Assembly (NCBI GenBank): GCA_021740845.1
Contig: JAIOYZ010000018.1
Coordinates: forward strand, 29,101-93,100
Direction of reading: 5' to 3'
Source of the DNA: Bacteroidia bacterium
GTDB taxonomy: Bacteria; Bacteroidota; Bacteroidia; UKL13-3
DNA length: 64,000 bases
The notes beneath the pieces were generated by a model. That model was not told the DNA's origin. It saw only the letters and a list, made by a program, of their open reading frames with translations, and did no database searches. Numbering within the stretch: position 1 is the first letter of the stretch; every line of letters begins with the position of its first letter. The translations under genes and the position numbers were made by a program. Below are positions 19,024 to 28,031 of this stretch, in pieces.

Positions 19024-20436
19024 TTATGAGCTTGGTTTGTGCTTATTTATTATGTTAATTGAAAATACCAATCCAAGGATAATACCTGCAATTAACAAGG
19101 CGAAGTAAATTTCAAACGACTGAAATATAATACTTGAAAGCAAAGGCAATAATCCTACTAAACCTAAAAAAACGGCAAACATAGAAATCCAGCCATCGCC
19201 TGTTTTATTTTTAGCATGGTGAATAAATGAAACTAATCCACCCAAGATGGCTATAACAGAAGCAAAGGTGAGTGGAGGTATTATAAAACTAAGAGTTGAA
19301 AGCGCCCCAAAAATTAGTGCTTTTTTGGTTAAACTGTATTGCTTGGTTTCAACCGAACTACCTGTTCCTTTTTTATGTTTTCTATTAATTACCCATTCAA
19401 TAAACAAAAACAAGGCAGTGCTTATTAACATTAGTAAAGTAAGAAAAACCATAAGGACTAGTAAATAAACACCAGACCCAGATAAGTTTATAATAACTAT
19501 ATAACCAAACCAAACGTAAGCCAAATTTATTAGGATGGCTAATAATACTATAATCGTTAGGAGTAGCCTTATTTTTGAAAACTTTTTATCAGATGGAATA
19601 TGATTAAATGCACTTATTGCCAACAAAATTGCAGGCAATGCACCAACAAAAGAAAGTGTAAACATTATACTTAAAACAACTTTTAATTGGGTGCTGTAAT
19701 CCAATAATGAAAATGGTTTGGCAGGTTTTATAGGTTTTATAGGTTTTGCTGGCTTAGGAAATTTTTGTTTGTTAATCAATTTAATAAACAACCAATTAAA
19801 GAATCCGGCTAAAACCAATACTGCAAGAAGTATGAAAAACCTAGCGGGAATAGTTGGATCTATTAGCAAACCTAGTATAGATATACTTAAAAATAAGGAC
19901 CAAAAAACCCCTGTTATTAGTCCAAATACAAACCTACTTGACACCTTCTCTCCATTAGCCTTTTGCACTTTTCTTCCAAGTAAACTCACATAAAGAAGGC
20001 TTGGAGAAAACAAGGCAGGTAAAACTAATGGATAAGAAAAAAGACTAATGAATCCTAAGATAAAAGTCCATTGTTTATAGCCATTCATTTCATCCTGATA
20101 AGACCTTCTTAAAGGAATATTTTTTGAGGAATCGGCAGGACTTGTAAATAAAGAATCTGATAAAATCTTGCTGTTCTTTGTTTTAATCCATATTTGTTTT
20201 TTTGTCAAAACATATCTTAAATCATTGGAAGCAGAAACTTCATTCTCTTCTTCACCTATTTCTGCATCCCTGTCTGGCAATGCCTTTGCCGACTTTATTT
20301 TTGGCGGTGAAAATTCCCTTGCTAAATGCAATCCCTTGCCCGTTCTAACCTTACTTCTAAAGGCGTAATGCTTATTACATTGGGTAAAAAGCAAAACAAA
20401 AAAACAGAATAGTAGAAGTTGAAAAATTTTGAACAT
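19024..20436 (-). CDS. Polytopic membrane protein of unknown function with lipoprotein-like start
   Basis: 470 residues. It starts MFKIFQLLLFCFFVLLFTQC, a lipobox-like segment, followed by ~100 polar residues and then about ten hydrophobic segments. Two similar four-helix blocks (FILGFISLFSYPLVLPALFSP and the later FGALSTLSFIIPPLTFASV) hint at an internal duplication, of the kind seen in DUF4190-like membrane proteins. A low-complexity KPAKPIKPIKPAKP linker lies between them and is encoded by GGTTTTATA-type DNA repeats. No function can be assigned. The stop is 3 bp from the tandem repeat field. Confidence 0.6.
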   Translation of the reverse strand: MFKIFQLLLFCFFVLLFTQCNKHYAFRSKVRTGKGLHLAREFSPPKIKSAKALPDRDAEIGEEENEVSASNDLRYVLTKKQIWIKTKNSKILSDSLFTSPADSSKNIPLRRSYQDEMNGYKQWTFILGFISLFSYPLVLPALFSPSLLYVSLLGRKVQKANGEKVSSRFVFGLITGVFWSLFLSISILGLLIDPTIPARFFILLAVLVLAGFFNWLFIKLINKQKFPKPAKPIKPIKPAKPFSLLDYSTQLKVVLSIMFTLSFVGALPAILLAISAFNHIPSDKKFSKIRLLLTIIVLLAILINLAYVWFGYIVIINLSGSGVYLLVLMVFLTLLMLISTALFLFIEWVINRKHKKGTGSSVETKQYSLTKKALIFGALSTLSFIIPPLTFASVIAILGGLVSFIHHAKNKTGDGWISMFAVFLGLVGLLPLLSSIIFQSFEIYFALLIAGIILGLVFSINIINKHKPSS

Positions 20437-20527
20437 TTATAAAAATAGCACTTTCTTTTAAAAAAAGAATGGTAAAAAAAATCATACATATTTGCCATAA
20501 CTCTATCTTGCAACCCTGATTGTAAAT

Positions 20528-21844
20528 ATGCTTAAACCACGCACTTTTTGGATTTTGGTCTTGTTGCTGCATGCCTTGGGCTTCTTGCAAGCCTTACATA
20601 CAGGCAGTATTTATTTGGTTGATTCCATTGACTACCTCTCGCAAGCAGAAAACATTAAACTACATGGAAGCTTTTATGCTGCACCTTGGGACCAAGCCGT
20701 AAAACCTGATTATTTCAGCTTTCGCCCTCCAGTTTATGGGTTCTTAATATACTGTATCAAAGCTTTGGTTCAAACCGACTATGCTATTTTATTTTTGCAG
20801 GCTTGCCTTAGTTTATCTACTATTTGGGGTGTGGTAAAACTAGCCAAAGAACTTGGGTTTGAACCAAAAAAAACACATACAATTTTACTTGGAATTTTAT
20901 TGCTCTATCCTTCCCAAATTATCCATTGCAATTTTGTAATGAGCGATGTTCTTTTCCAAAGTCTGTTGTTTTGGTCGTGTTATTTTACTTATGGGTTATG
21001 GTCTGAACCAAACTATAAAATGAGTTTTTTGGCTGTGCTATTTTTTAGTATTGCCATGCTTACCAAACCCGTGGCATTTCTGTTAGGAATGAGCATAGCG
21101 CTAATTTTATTTTTTGTATTTATACGTAAAAATACGCTTCGCTATCTTCTTCCCTTTTTAGTTTTACCATTCATTTATCATGCCTATTCTAGCTATAATG
21201 AAAAGGTAACGGGATATTATCATTACTCATCTGTTACGCCCATTTTTGTATTGAAATACATGGCCAAATACACCAATGGCCAATTGTTTGGAGAAAACTA
21301 TGCAGACTCAGTTCAGGAAATAATTATGCAAAAAGCCAATTCAGCAAGTAGCTACCAAGAACGATATGAAGGCATGAATGCAGCAGGAAAAGAAATTATT
21401 ATGCAACATCCCTATTTCTTTGCTTGGTTCAACATAAAAGGCTGGTTGGCATTTATGCTCGACCCAGGAAGGTTTGAATGGGTGCATTTCTTAAACTTAC
21501 CTGAAGGAAATTATTTGGGATTATACCATGTAATTCATACACAAGGCTTGGTGAATGGAGTACTTCATTTTATTAAAAATGCACCCTTGGTTTTATTGAG
21601 CATTTTGTTTTTATGTTTGGTTTGGAATGTATTTACAGCCTTTGCCTTTCTAAAAAGTTTATTCAACAAAAATCTATCGCTTATCCTTAGAATTTGCATC
21701 TTCCTTTTTGTGGCGTATATCATTGGCTCAACTGGCGTTTTGGGACTTTCGCGTTACCGCATTGCAGTTGCTCCTTTGCTTTGGATAGGAGTAATTTTAT
21801 TTTTCTCACCCAAACCTAATTCTAGTTCGAGTGCTAAAAATTGA
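20528..21844 (+). CDS. GT39/PMT-like membrane glycosyltransferase
   Basis: 438 residues with about ten TM segments. The N-terminal periplasmic loop has GSIYLVDSIDYLSQAENI and a FRPPVYGFLI segment, the Asp-containing loop plus 'RPP.Y' layout of ArnT/PMT-type enzymes that move sugars from polyprenyl phosphate. Acceptor and sugar are not evident. Its 3' end overlaps the next gene by 14 bp. Two exact copies (20767-20776, 20856-20865) and one variant (21000-21009) of the iterated motif fall inside, the densest cluster in the window. Confidence 0.7.
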   Translation: MLKPRTFWILVLLLHALGFLQALHTGSIYLVDSIDYLSQAENIKLHGSFYAAPWDQAVKPDYFSFRPPVYGFLIYCIKALVQTDYAILFLQACLSLSTIWGVVKLAKELGFEPKKTHTILLGILLLYPSQIIHCNFVMSDVLFQSLLFWSCYFTYGLWSEPNYKMSFLAVLFFSIAMLTKPVAFLLGMSIALILFFVFIRKNTLRYLLPFLVLPFIYHAYSSYNEKVTGYYHYSSVTPIFVLKYMAKYTNGQLFGENYADSVQEIIMQKANSASSYQERYEGMNAAGKEIIMQHPYFFAWFNIKGWLAFMLDPGRFEWVHFLNLPEGNYLGLYHVIHTQGLVNGVLHFIKNAPLVLLSILFLCLVWNVFTAFAFLKSLFNKNLSLILRICIFLFVAYIIGSTGVLGLSRYRIAVAPLLWIGVILFFSPKPNSSSSAKN

Positions 21845-22715
21845 TTCTCCACTAACACCTATTGAGGAAATTAAGTGGCCTTTATTAAAAGAAAAAGGTT
21901 TACGCTTATTTATAAAACGAGAGGATATTTCTCACCCATATATATCTGGCAATAAGTGGAGAAAATTGAAATACCATTTATTAGAAGCTGATAAATTAGG
22001 CAAAAACACTTTGGTAACTTATGGCGGTGCCTTTAGCAATCATATCTTGGCAACTGCAGCAGCAGGTGCAAAATATGGATTTAGAACCTATGGTTTTATA
22101 AGAGGAGAAAGGGTGGAAAATACTGTTTTGCAACTAAGTGAACTATTTGGTATGGAATTGCATTTTGTTAGCAGAACAGATTACAAAGAGAAAGGTCAAT
22201 TGTTTCAAAAGCATTTCGGTTTGAACCAAAACGTTTATGAAATTCCAGAAGGTGGTGGAGGGGATTTGGGTGAAAAAGGTGTTGCAGAAATGCTTGTTGA
22301 TATAAAGGATTTTAAATGCAATCATTTGTTCACTTCAGTAGGTACTGGCAGCACATTGAAAGGCATTATTCGAGGAATAGAAAATCAGAGTTTGAGTATT
22401 AAAGCACATGGAATTGTGGTCTTAAAAGGTGCAGAAGAAATGGCCAATGAATACCATTCTTTTGATTCTAATTTATATCGATTGCATTTTAATTTTCACA
22501 GAGGCGGTTATGCAAAATCAGATTCAGAATTAACTGCCTTTATAAAATCTTTTGCCTCAAAAACAGGAATATTATTAGACCAAGTTTACGAAGGCAAAAT
22601 GCTTATTGGGATTTTATCATTGGCTGAGCAAAACTATTTTAAACCAGGAGAATCTATACTTGCCATACACAATGGCGGAGTAATTGGTTTAACAGGCCTG
22701 ATGGATAAAAAATAA
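21831..22715 (+). CDS. PLP-dependent ACC deaminase / D-cysteine desulfhydrase family enzyme
   Basis: 294 residues from GTG 21831, overlapping the glycosyltransferase gene. FIKREDISHPYISGNKWRKL contains the PLP lysine in the SGNKWRKL context typical of this family. TYGGAFSNHI binds the cofactor phosphate or substrate, and FTSVGTGSTLKGI closes the site. The family includes D-cysteine desulfhydrase and ACC deaminase; most bacterial members without plant association act on D-cysteine, so the first is the better guess. Exact motif core at 22218-22227. A bidirectional terminator follows. Confidence 0.85.
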   Translation: MLKIDSPLTPIEEIKWPLLKEKGLRLFIKREDISHPYISGNKWRKLKYHLLEADKLGKNTLVTYGGAFSNHILATAAAGAKYGFRTYGFIRGERVENTVLQLSELFGMELHFVSRTDYKEKGQLFQKHFGLNQNVYEIPEGGGGDLGEKGVAEMLVDIKDFKCNHLFTSVGTGSTLKGIIRGIENQSLSIKAHGIVVLKGAEEMANEYHSFDSNLYRLHFNFHRGGYAKSDSELTAFIKSFASKTGILLDQVYEGKMLIGILSLAEQNYFKPGESILAIHNGGVIGLTGLMDKK

Positions 22716-22716
22716 A

Positions 22717-22747
22717 AAAGCGGAGCACCTTTTGGATACTCCGCTTT
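22717..22747. terminator. Bidirectional terminator between convergent genes
   Basis: AAAGCGGAG (22717-22725) pairs with CTCCGCTTT (22739-22747), with an A run before and a T-rich stretch after. It serves the deaminase-like gene on plus and the parvulin gene on minus. Confidence 0.88.
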
Positions 22748-22765
22748 CATATAAATAATTTTCTT

Positions 22766-24760
22766 CTATTTGGTTAAATCCATCAAAGCAGGATTGTTTA
22801 CCACAACAGGATATTTAGCACGTAATTCTTTTACCCATTCAGTCATTAAATATTCTTGGTAATCGCTAGTAGCCAAACCTTTTGCTTCTTTCAAAGTTTT
22901 TGGTTCAGCAGGAATAACACCTAAAACATTATAAAACTTATTGGCATCCAATTCAACAATATCTACAACACCTTTTTTATCCCATAATTTGGCAGCAGTA
23001 GCATCTGTTTTTTCTGCTTTATAATCTTTTGCGACCAAAGCACTAGAACCTTTTTTATTCAATTTTTTAAAGATATCTGCTTCTTTTTTGCCAGAGTTAA
23101 ACATCTTCATAGCAGCTTCTTTGGTTTTAGCATCTAAGCAATTATATACTTGGTAATTTACACGTTCTTTCCACATGTAATTTCCTTTTCTATCTGCATA
23201 AAATGCGTCTAATCCAGCGGTATCGCTCAAGGCCTTGCTCCAAACTTTTCTATCAGTTAAATCAAACAACAAAATTCCATCGTGGTATTCTGTCATGATA
23301 TTATTAAACTCTGGGTATTTTGTTTCCAAGATACTTTCTTCATATGCCAAACATTTATCGTTAGCCCAAGATGTAAATTGATTGCGTGCAATCATGGCAG
23401 CATTTTCTTTACCATGTGGCTCTTGGTTAGAACTTAAAAAGGTTCCAAAATCTTTACCTGTATAGGTTACGTTTCCAATTGTAAACAAAGGACTAGCGCC
23501 CATCTTAATTTCATCGTAAACCCAATTTCCGTTTAAGAAAGAGGTATCCAACTTACTGGTAAAACTGTTGATATTAGCCGTATATTCTTTATAGTTATTT
23601 TCTCTTTTTACACGCTCAATCACGGCAGTTTTAGAACCTTCAGATCTGCTATCGCGGGTAACTTTGTTCTTAATTAAATCTTGCACTTCTTTGTAATCTC
23701 CCAAAGGACGGAAATCCACGTACTTCACGATGTGCCATCCGTAATCTGTCATGAATGGTTTAGAAACTTCATCTTTTTTCAAGGCAAAGCAAACATCTTT
23801 AAAAGCATCTGGGTATCCACTTAAACTTGGCATCCAATTCATAATACCTTTATTTCCTTTGCTGCCATCGTCTTGAGAATAAATTTCTACTATAGAATCG
23901 TATGGCGCACCTGCAAGAATTTCTTTGTAAGCAGCATCAATTCTTTCTTTGGCATTGTTTAAAGTTTCTTGGGTTGAACCATATCCTGTTCTTACCATGA
24001 TATGTTGAATTTTAACCTCACCACGTGCAGTACGGTTATCATTCACTTTCATGATATGGTAACCAAATTGGGTGCGGAAAGGCTGACTAATTTCACCTTT
24101 ATTGGTTTTGTAAGCCACATTCTCAAATGGATAAACCATTTGGAAAACTGTGAACCAACCTAATTTACCATAATTAGTTTTAGCAGAAGGATCTTCTGAA
24201 TATTTAGAAGCAAGGCTATCAAATAGCTCACCTTTAATAGCACGCTTGCGGATATCAACTATTTTGTTGTAAGCTGCTAAGGTATCTTTTGGAGAAGCAT
24301 TTGGCGCCACATTAATTAAAATATGACTAGCATTAATTTCAGCCTTCATGCGCTCGTAAGCTTCTTGCATCAAACTCTCAGTAACTTTTTTATCATTTAA
24401 ATAAGGTGTTGCCAATTGTTTGCGATAACCAGCCAACTCCGAACGAAATGCCGGATTGGTATCCAATTGCATGGTCATGGCTTCTTTAACCTTCAACTTA
24501 AAGTTTACATAAAGATCCAAATACTCTCTTATTTCGGCTTCTGTTGGGGAGGTTTTCTCTTTACGGTTTTTGTTTAGCTGACGTAAAAATTCGTCTTGCA
24601 AAACAGATTCATCGCCAATTGTGAAAATTACAGGATTGGGTTTAACAATTTCTGGAGCAACTGTTTTTTTAGCTGTTGCGCTTTTCGTCTTATTTTGTGC
24701 ATTTGTTTGAAATGCGCCTAAACCAACTAAAAAACCTAACAATAATGCGGTTTTCTTCAT
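22766..24760 (-). CDS. Periplasmic parvulin-type peptidyl-prolyl isomerase with two PpiC domains
   Basis: 664 residues from ATG 24760, which starts a clear signal peptide (MKKTALLLGFLVGLGAFQTNAQ); the longer reading from 24805 is rejected. An N-terminal SurA-like helical region is followed by two rotamase domains: the first from INASHILINV to FRTQFGYHIMKV, the second from EVKIQHIMVRTG to FMTDYGWHIVKYV. A long C-terminal region follows that is not recognised. By analogy with SurA/PpiD it should help outer-membrane proteins fold. Confidence 0.88.
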   Translation of the reverse strand: MKKTALLLGFLVGLGAFQTNAQNKTKSATAKKTVAPEIVKPNPVIFTIGDESVLQDEFLRQLNKNRKEKTSPTEAEIREYLDLYVNFKLKVKEAMTMQLDTNPAFRSELAGYRKQLATPYLNDKKVTESLMQEAYERMKAEINASHILINVAPNASPKDTLAAYNKIVDIRKRAIKGELFDSLASKYSEDPSAKTNYGKLGWFTVFQMVYPFENVAYKTNKGEISQPFRTQFGYHIMKVNDNRTARGEVKIQHIMVRTGYGSTQETLNNAKERIDAAYKEILAGAPYDSIVEIYSQDDGSKGNKGIMNWMPSLSGYPDAFKDVCFALKKDEVSKPFMTDYGWHIVKYVDFRPLGDYKEVQDLIKNKVTRDSRSEGSKTAVIERVKRENNYKEYTANINSFTSKLDTSFLNGNWVYDEIKMGASPLFTIGNVTYTGKDFGTFLSSNQEPHGKENAAMIARNQFTSWANDKCLAYEESILETKYPEFNNIMTEYHDGILLFDLTDRKVWSKALSDTAGLDAFYADRKGNYMWKERVNYQVYNCLDAKTKEAAMKMFNSGKKEADIFKKLNKKGSSALVAKDYKAEKTDATAAKLWDKKGVVDIVELDANKFYNVLGVIPAEPKTLKEAKGLATSDYQEYLMTEWVKELRAKYPVVVNNPALMDLTK

Positions 24761-24861
24761 ATTCAATATTTTTTTAAGTGATGCAAAAATAGGAATTTGA
24801 GGCACCCAAGCAAATATAGAAGAGGCATTTGAGATAATTTAATACCTTATTATGAGTCTTT

Positions 24862-25611
24862 TTACTGCAATAATTTGTAGATTACAGGTTTTGAAGGACT
24901 TGCATCAGTTTCTAAACTTGCTATTTGGAGGTTTAATAAATACACTCCATCAGGTAAGGAATTGGGAACATAAACCATTTCGCTAATAGTAGCTTTTGTT
25001 CTTGGGCTTTCTGGAAATTGCCAAAATGCTTTGTGAGCAGCCATGGCACCACCATCTTCTTCGCGGTCAACAGAAGGCAAATCAACCAATAAATGGTTTA
25101 TTCCGGCTTGAACCAAAACGCTTACAAATTTAGGATCTAGGTAAGTTGGGTTATTGCCAGAATAAAGTTTGTTGAGTTTTTCATCACCATTTGGAATAGT
25201 TCTTAATATAACTGCTTCCACACCTTTTTGTAAAATTTCAGGTACTCCTTCACCAAAAACAATCCAATCTCCTCCTTCAATTTGGGTAGGTTCCAATGAA
25301 ATTATTTGAGCGATAAAATGAAATTGGTTCAAAACGCTATTAATACTTACACGCTCTAAAGTGATATGCCCTATAGACTCAGTATGTGTGCCATTACCGT
25401 GAGCGTTAATATGCAAATTCTCGCAATTGGCGCCACTTCCCATGGCTACAGAACCAACAAAATCTCCTACTTTTATTGGTTCAAACAAAGGCTCAGGAAT
25501 ATGAAAGGCATTGGGATTATTAGAACCACTTTGCATGGGAATAGATAAATCAATTCCTGAAGAAAAATCTACTTCAAACCTTTTTCCATTCCATTCAATA
25601 TTTGCCTTCAT
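24862..25611 (-). CDS. Cyclase-family (kynurenine-formamidase-like) metal-dependent hydrolase
   Basis: 249 residues, cytosolic. NAHGNGTHTESIGHI fits the family's metal-binding HxGTHxDxPxH pattern with Asp and Pro replaced (Glu and Ile/Gly here). LLVDLPSVDREEDGG and AHKAFW in the second half are typical of the family. Members hydrolyse N-formylkynurenine or similar amides, but the changed motif makes the substrate uncertain. Variant iterated-motif copies (GGTTCAAAAC near 25325, GGTTCAAACA near 25478) occur in the coding sequence. Confidence 0.75.
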   Translation of the reverse strand: MKANIEWNGKRFEVDFSSGIDLSIPMQSGSNNPNAFHIPEPLFEPIKVGDFVGSVAMGSGANCENLHINAHGNGTHTESIGHITLERVSINSVLNQFHFIAQIISLEPTQIEGGDWIVFGEGVPEILQKGVEAVILRTIPNGDEKLNKLYSGNNPTYLDPKFVSVLVQAGINHLLVDLPSVDREEDGGAMAAHKAFWQFPESPRTKATISEMVYVPNSLPDGVYLLNLQIASLETDASPSKPVIYKLLQ

Positions 25612-25688
25612 TTTGCGTTCTTTTAGGCAAATATTGGATTTTGTTTCTGATTTATTGTAAATCGGATACTTATATTTGAACCATAAGC

Positions 25689-26849
25689 ATGAAAGAATAC
25701 GAAAAAAAACGGTGGTGGAAAGTGGTCATTTTTGCGGCAGCCTTCCTTATTGGAATCTTCTCTTTATGGTATACGCGAACCTTGGTAAAAGGCTTGGCTA
25801 TACAAGAAGAAAAGAAAATTGTACTATGGGCAAATGCTACCAAACAATTGAGCTTAGCTACAGATGAAACGGATATCAATTTTCTACTTGATATCATTAA
25901 AGACAATGAAACTATTCCAACCATTTTGGTGGATGATAAGAATGAAATAATTAGTCATAGAAACTTGGATTCTGCAAAAGCTAATAACCCAAAATATCTA
26001 AATAAAATTTTGGATGAAATGAAGGCAGAACATGAACCTATAAAAATTGACTACGATAAAGCCAACAATAGATTTAACTATTTGTACTATAAGAATAGCA
26101 ATATTCTTAATGATTTAAAAACCTATCCATTTATACAACTTTCGCTCATTGCTTTTTTTGCAATAATGAGCTATTTAGCCTTAAGCAGTAGCCGAAGAGC
26201 AGAACAAAATCAGGTTTGGGTGGGTATGAGCAAAGAAACTGCTCACCAATTGGGAACACCAATATCTAGTTTGCGCGAATGGCATAACCTCTTACGCGAA
26301 ACAGATAAAGAAAATCAAGAGGAAATTTTAAAAGAAGTAGATTACGATATCAGACGATTAGAATTAATTACTGAGCGTTTTTCAAAAATTGGGTCTGAAC
26401 CAATCTTAAAAGAAGAAAATCTGGATTTGGTAATTGAAAAATCTATCGGATATTTAAAAAATCGAGTTTCGAGCAAAGTGGATTTTACAATAGATATTGG
26501 AAAACCAGGCAATTGGGCCAAAATAAATATCCCATTGTTTGATTGGGTAATTGAAAACCTTTGCAAGAATGCAATTGATGCCATGGAAGGCAATGGCAGC
26601 TTGCGCATCAGCATTAACCACGATGAATTGCATATATTTCTAGATATCACAGATACAGGAAAAGGCATTCCAAAAAGCAAATTCAAAACTGTATTTAAAC
26701 CTGGCTTTACCACCAAAAAAAGAGGTTGGGGTTTGGGACTATCTTTAGTAAAAAGAATCATTCACCAATACCACAAAGGCCAGATTTATGTGCGCCATTC
26801 TGAATTGGGTAAGGGAACAACATTTAGAATTGTTTTGGATGCAGTTTAA
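25689..26849 (+). CDS. Membrane sensor histidine kinase
   Basis: 386 residues. TM segments at ~10-28 and ~147-166 flank a ~115-residue periplasmic domain that I do not recognise. There is no HAMP domain. The H-box is ETAHQLGTPISSL (His186), followed by an N-box (LCKNAIDAMEG), G1 (DTGKGIP) and G2 (RGWGLGLSLVKRI). No response regulator is adjacent; ruvX and def follow, so its partner is elsewhere. GGTCTGAACC variant at 26392-26401. Confidence 0.9.
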   Translation: MKEYEKKRWWKVVIFAAAFLIGIFSLWYTRTLVKGLAIQEEKKIVLWANATKQLSLATDETDINFLLDIIKDNETIPTILVDDKNEIISHRNLDSAKANNPKYLNKILDEMKAEHEPIKIDYDKANNRFNYLYYKNSNILNDLKTYPFIQLSLIAFFAIMSYLALSSSRRAEQNQVWVGMSKETAHQLGTPISSLREWHNLLRETDKENQEEILKEVDYDIRRLELITERFSKIGSEPILKEENLDLVIEKSIGYLKNRVSSKVDFTIDIGKPGNWAKINIPLFDWVIENLCKNAIDAMEGNGSLRISINHDELHIFLDITDTGKGIPKSKFKTVFKPGFTTKKRGWGLGLSLVKRIIHQYHKGQIYVRHSELGKGTTFRIVLDAV

Positions 26850-26855
26850 GAAATA

Positions 26856-26870
26856 TCGGTTTGAACCTAA
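26856..26870 (+). repeat. Iterated quasi-palindrome, exact core
   Basis: TCGGTTTGAACCTAA lies 6 bp after the histidine kinase stop and before the ruvX promoter. Confidence 0.8.
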
Positions 26871-26890
26871 TTTTGCTTTCTCAAATAAAT

Positions 26891-26898
26891 TACCTTTG
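26891..26898 (+). promoter_or_regulatory. -7 element of ruvX, implying a leaderless or near-leaderless mRNA
   Basis: TACCTTTG matches TAnnTTTG and ends 5 nt before the ATG at 26904. A TTTG sits at 26872-26875 (15-nt spacing, slightly short). Confidence 0.5.
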
Positions 26899-26903
26899 CC
26901 AAT

Positions 26904-27317
26904 ATGCCCAGAATAGTAGCCGTTGATTATGGCACCAAAAGAGTTGGTTTGGCAGTTACAGACCCATTACAAATAATTGCCACCACTTTGGCAACAGTAA
27001 GAGCGCACGAGGTTTTGGCCTATTTAAAAAATTATATAGCTACAGAACCACTAGAATGTATTGTTGTTGGTAAGCCATTGCAAATGGATGGCACAGACAG
27101 CCAATCTGCCAAACATGTAGAAAAATTTGTATCTTCGCTGGCCAAAAATTTCCCAGATATTCCAATTAAAAGAATTGATGAAAGGCTAACTTCCAGAATG
27201 GCAACTGCAAGTATGTTGGAAATGGGTTTAAAAAAGAAAGACCGACAAAAAAAGGAGACTGTAGATCAAATTAGTGCTGTTTTGATTCTTCAAACCTATT
27301 TGGCAAATAAATTTTAA
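26904..27317 (+). CDS. ruvX: Putative Holliday-junction resolvase / pre-16S rRNA nuclease YqgF
   Basis: 137 residues, normal length. The RNase H-like fold has MPRIVAVDYGTKRVGLAVTD at the N-terminus (catalytic Asp in AVDYG), CIVVGKPLQMDGT in the middle and RIDERLTSRMA with the conserved Asp-Glu-Arg. The C-terminal DQISAVLILQTYL completes the family pattern. In other bacteria it matures 16S rRNA ends. def follows 32 bp downstream and is probably cotranscribed. Confidence 0.93.
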   Translation: MPRIVAVDYGTKRVGLAVTDPLQIIATTLATVRAHEVLAYLKNYIATEPLECIVVGKPLQMDGTDSQSAKHVEKFVSSLAKNFPDIPIKRIDERLTSRMATASMLEMGLKKKDRQKKETVDQISAVLILQTYLANKF

Positions 27318-27349
27318 AACAAAAAACACGGAAAGTACTTAAACCAAAT

Positions 27350-27904
27350 ATGATTCTTCCCATAGTAGCATACGGCGATGCCGTTTTAAGAAAAGTAGGA
27401 GTTAGTATTGATGCTAATTACAAAGATTTACCTCAATTAATTGAGAATATGTGGGAAACCATGTACCATGCCCATGGTGTTGGATTGGCTGCTCCTCAGG
27501 TAGGTAAAGCCATCAATTTATTTATTGCAGATACTTCAGCATTTGATGATGAAAACTATCCAGAAATGAAAAAAGTATTCATCAATTCTGAGATATTAAA
27601 AGAATGGGGAGATAAATGGGACTATGAAGAAGGCTGTTTAAGTATTCCAAATATTAGGGAAAATGTAAGTAGACATCCTAATCTACTATTACGTTACCAA
27701 GACGAGCAGTTTAACTGGCATGAAGAGGAATTTGATGGAATAGCTGCAAGGGTTATTCAACACGAATACGACCATTGCCAAGGTAAATTGTTTGTAGATT
27801 ATGTATCCGAATTAAAACGCAGACTCCTCAAAAACAAGCTACTTAATATTTCAAAAGGTGGAGCTCGTGTGGATTACAAAATGCGAATCCCAAGTCACCG
27901 CTAA
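27350..27904 (+). CDS. def: Peptide deformylase
   Basis: 184 residues. Removes the N-formyl group from new proteins. All three family motifs are present: GVGLAAPQVG (43-52), EEGCLSIP (Cys96, metal ligand) and HEYDH (138-142). It follows ruvX closely. A 127-bp gap before the acyl-CoA ligase shows nothing obvious. Confidence 0.96.
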   Translation: MILPIVAYGDAVLRKVGVSIDANYKDLPQLIENMWETMYHAHGVGLAAPQVGKAINLFIADTSAFDDENYPEMKKVFINSEILKEWGDKWDYEEGCLSIPNIRENVSRHPNLLLRYQDEQFNWHEEEFDGIAARVIQHEYDHCQGKLFVDYVSELKRRLLKNKLLNISKGGARVDYKMRIPSHR

Positions 27905-28031
27905 TTTATTCAAAACCATTTTCTTCCTTTAGATATTTGCAAATAATGCAAATACTTTCTACACTATTTGGGCAAGGTCATTTGAAGGCTTTCAATTATT
28001 TGGCTTTATTCGCATTGCTAAAAATTAATTT

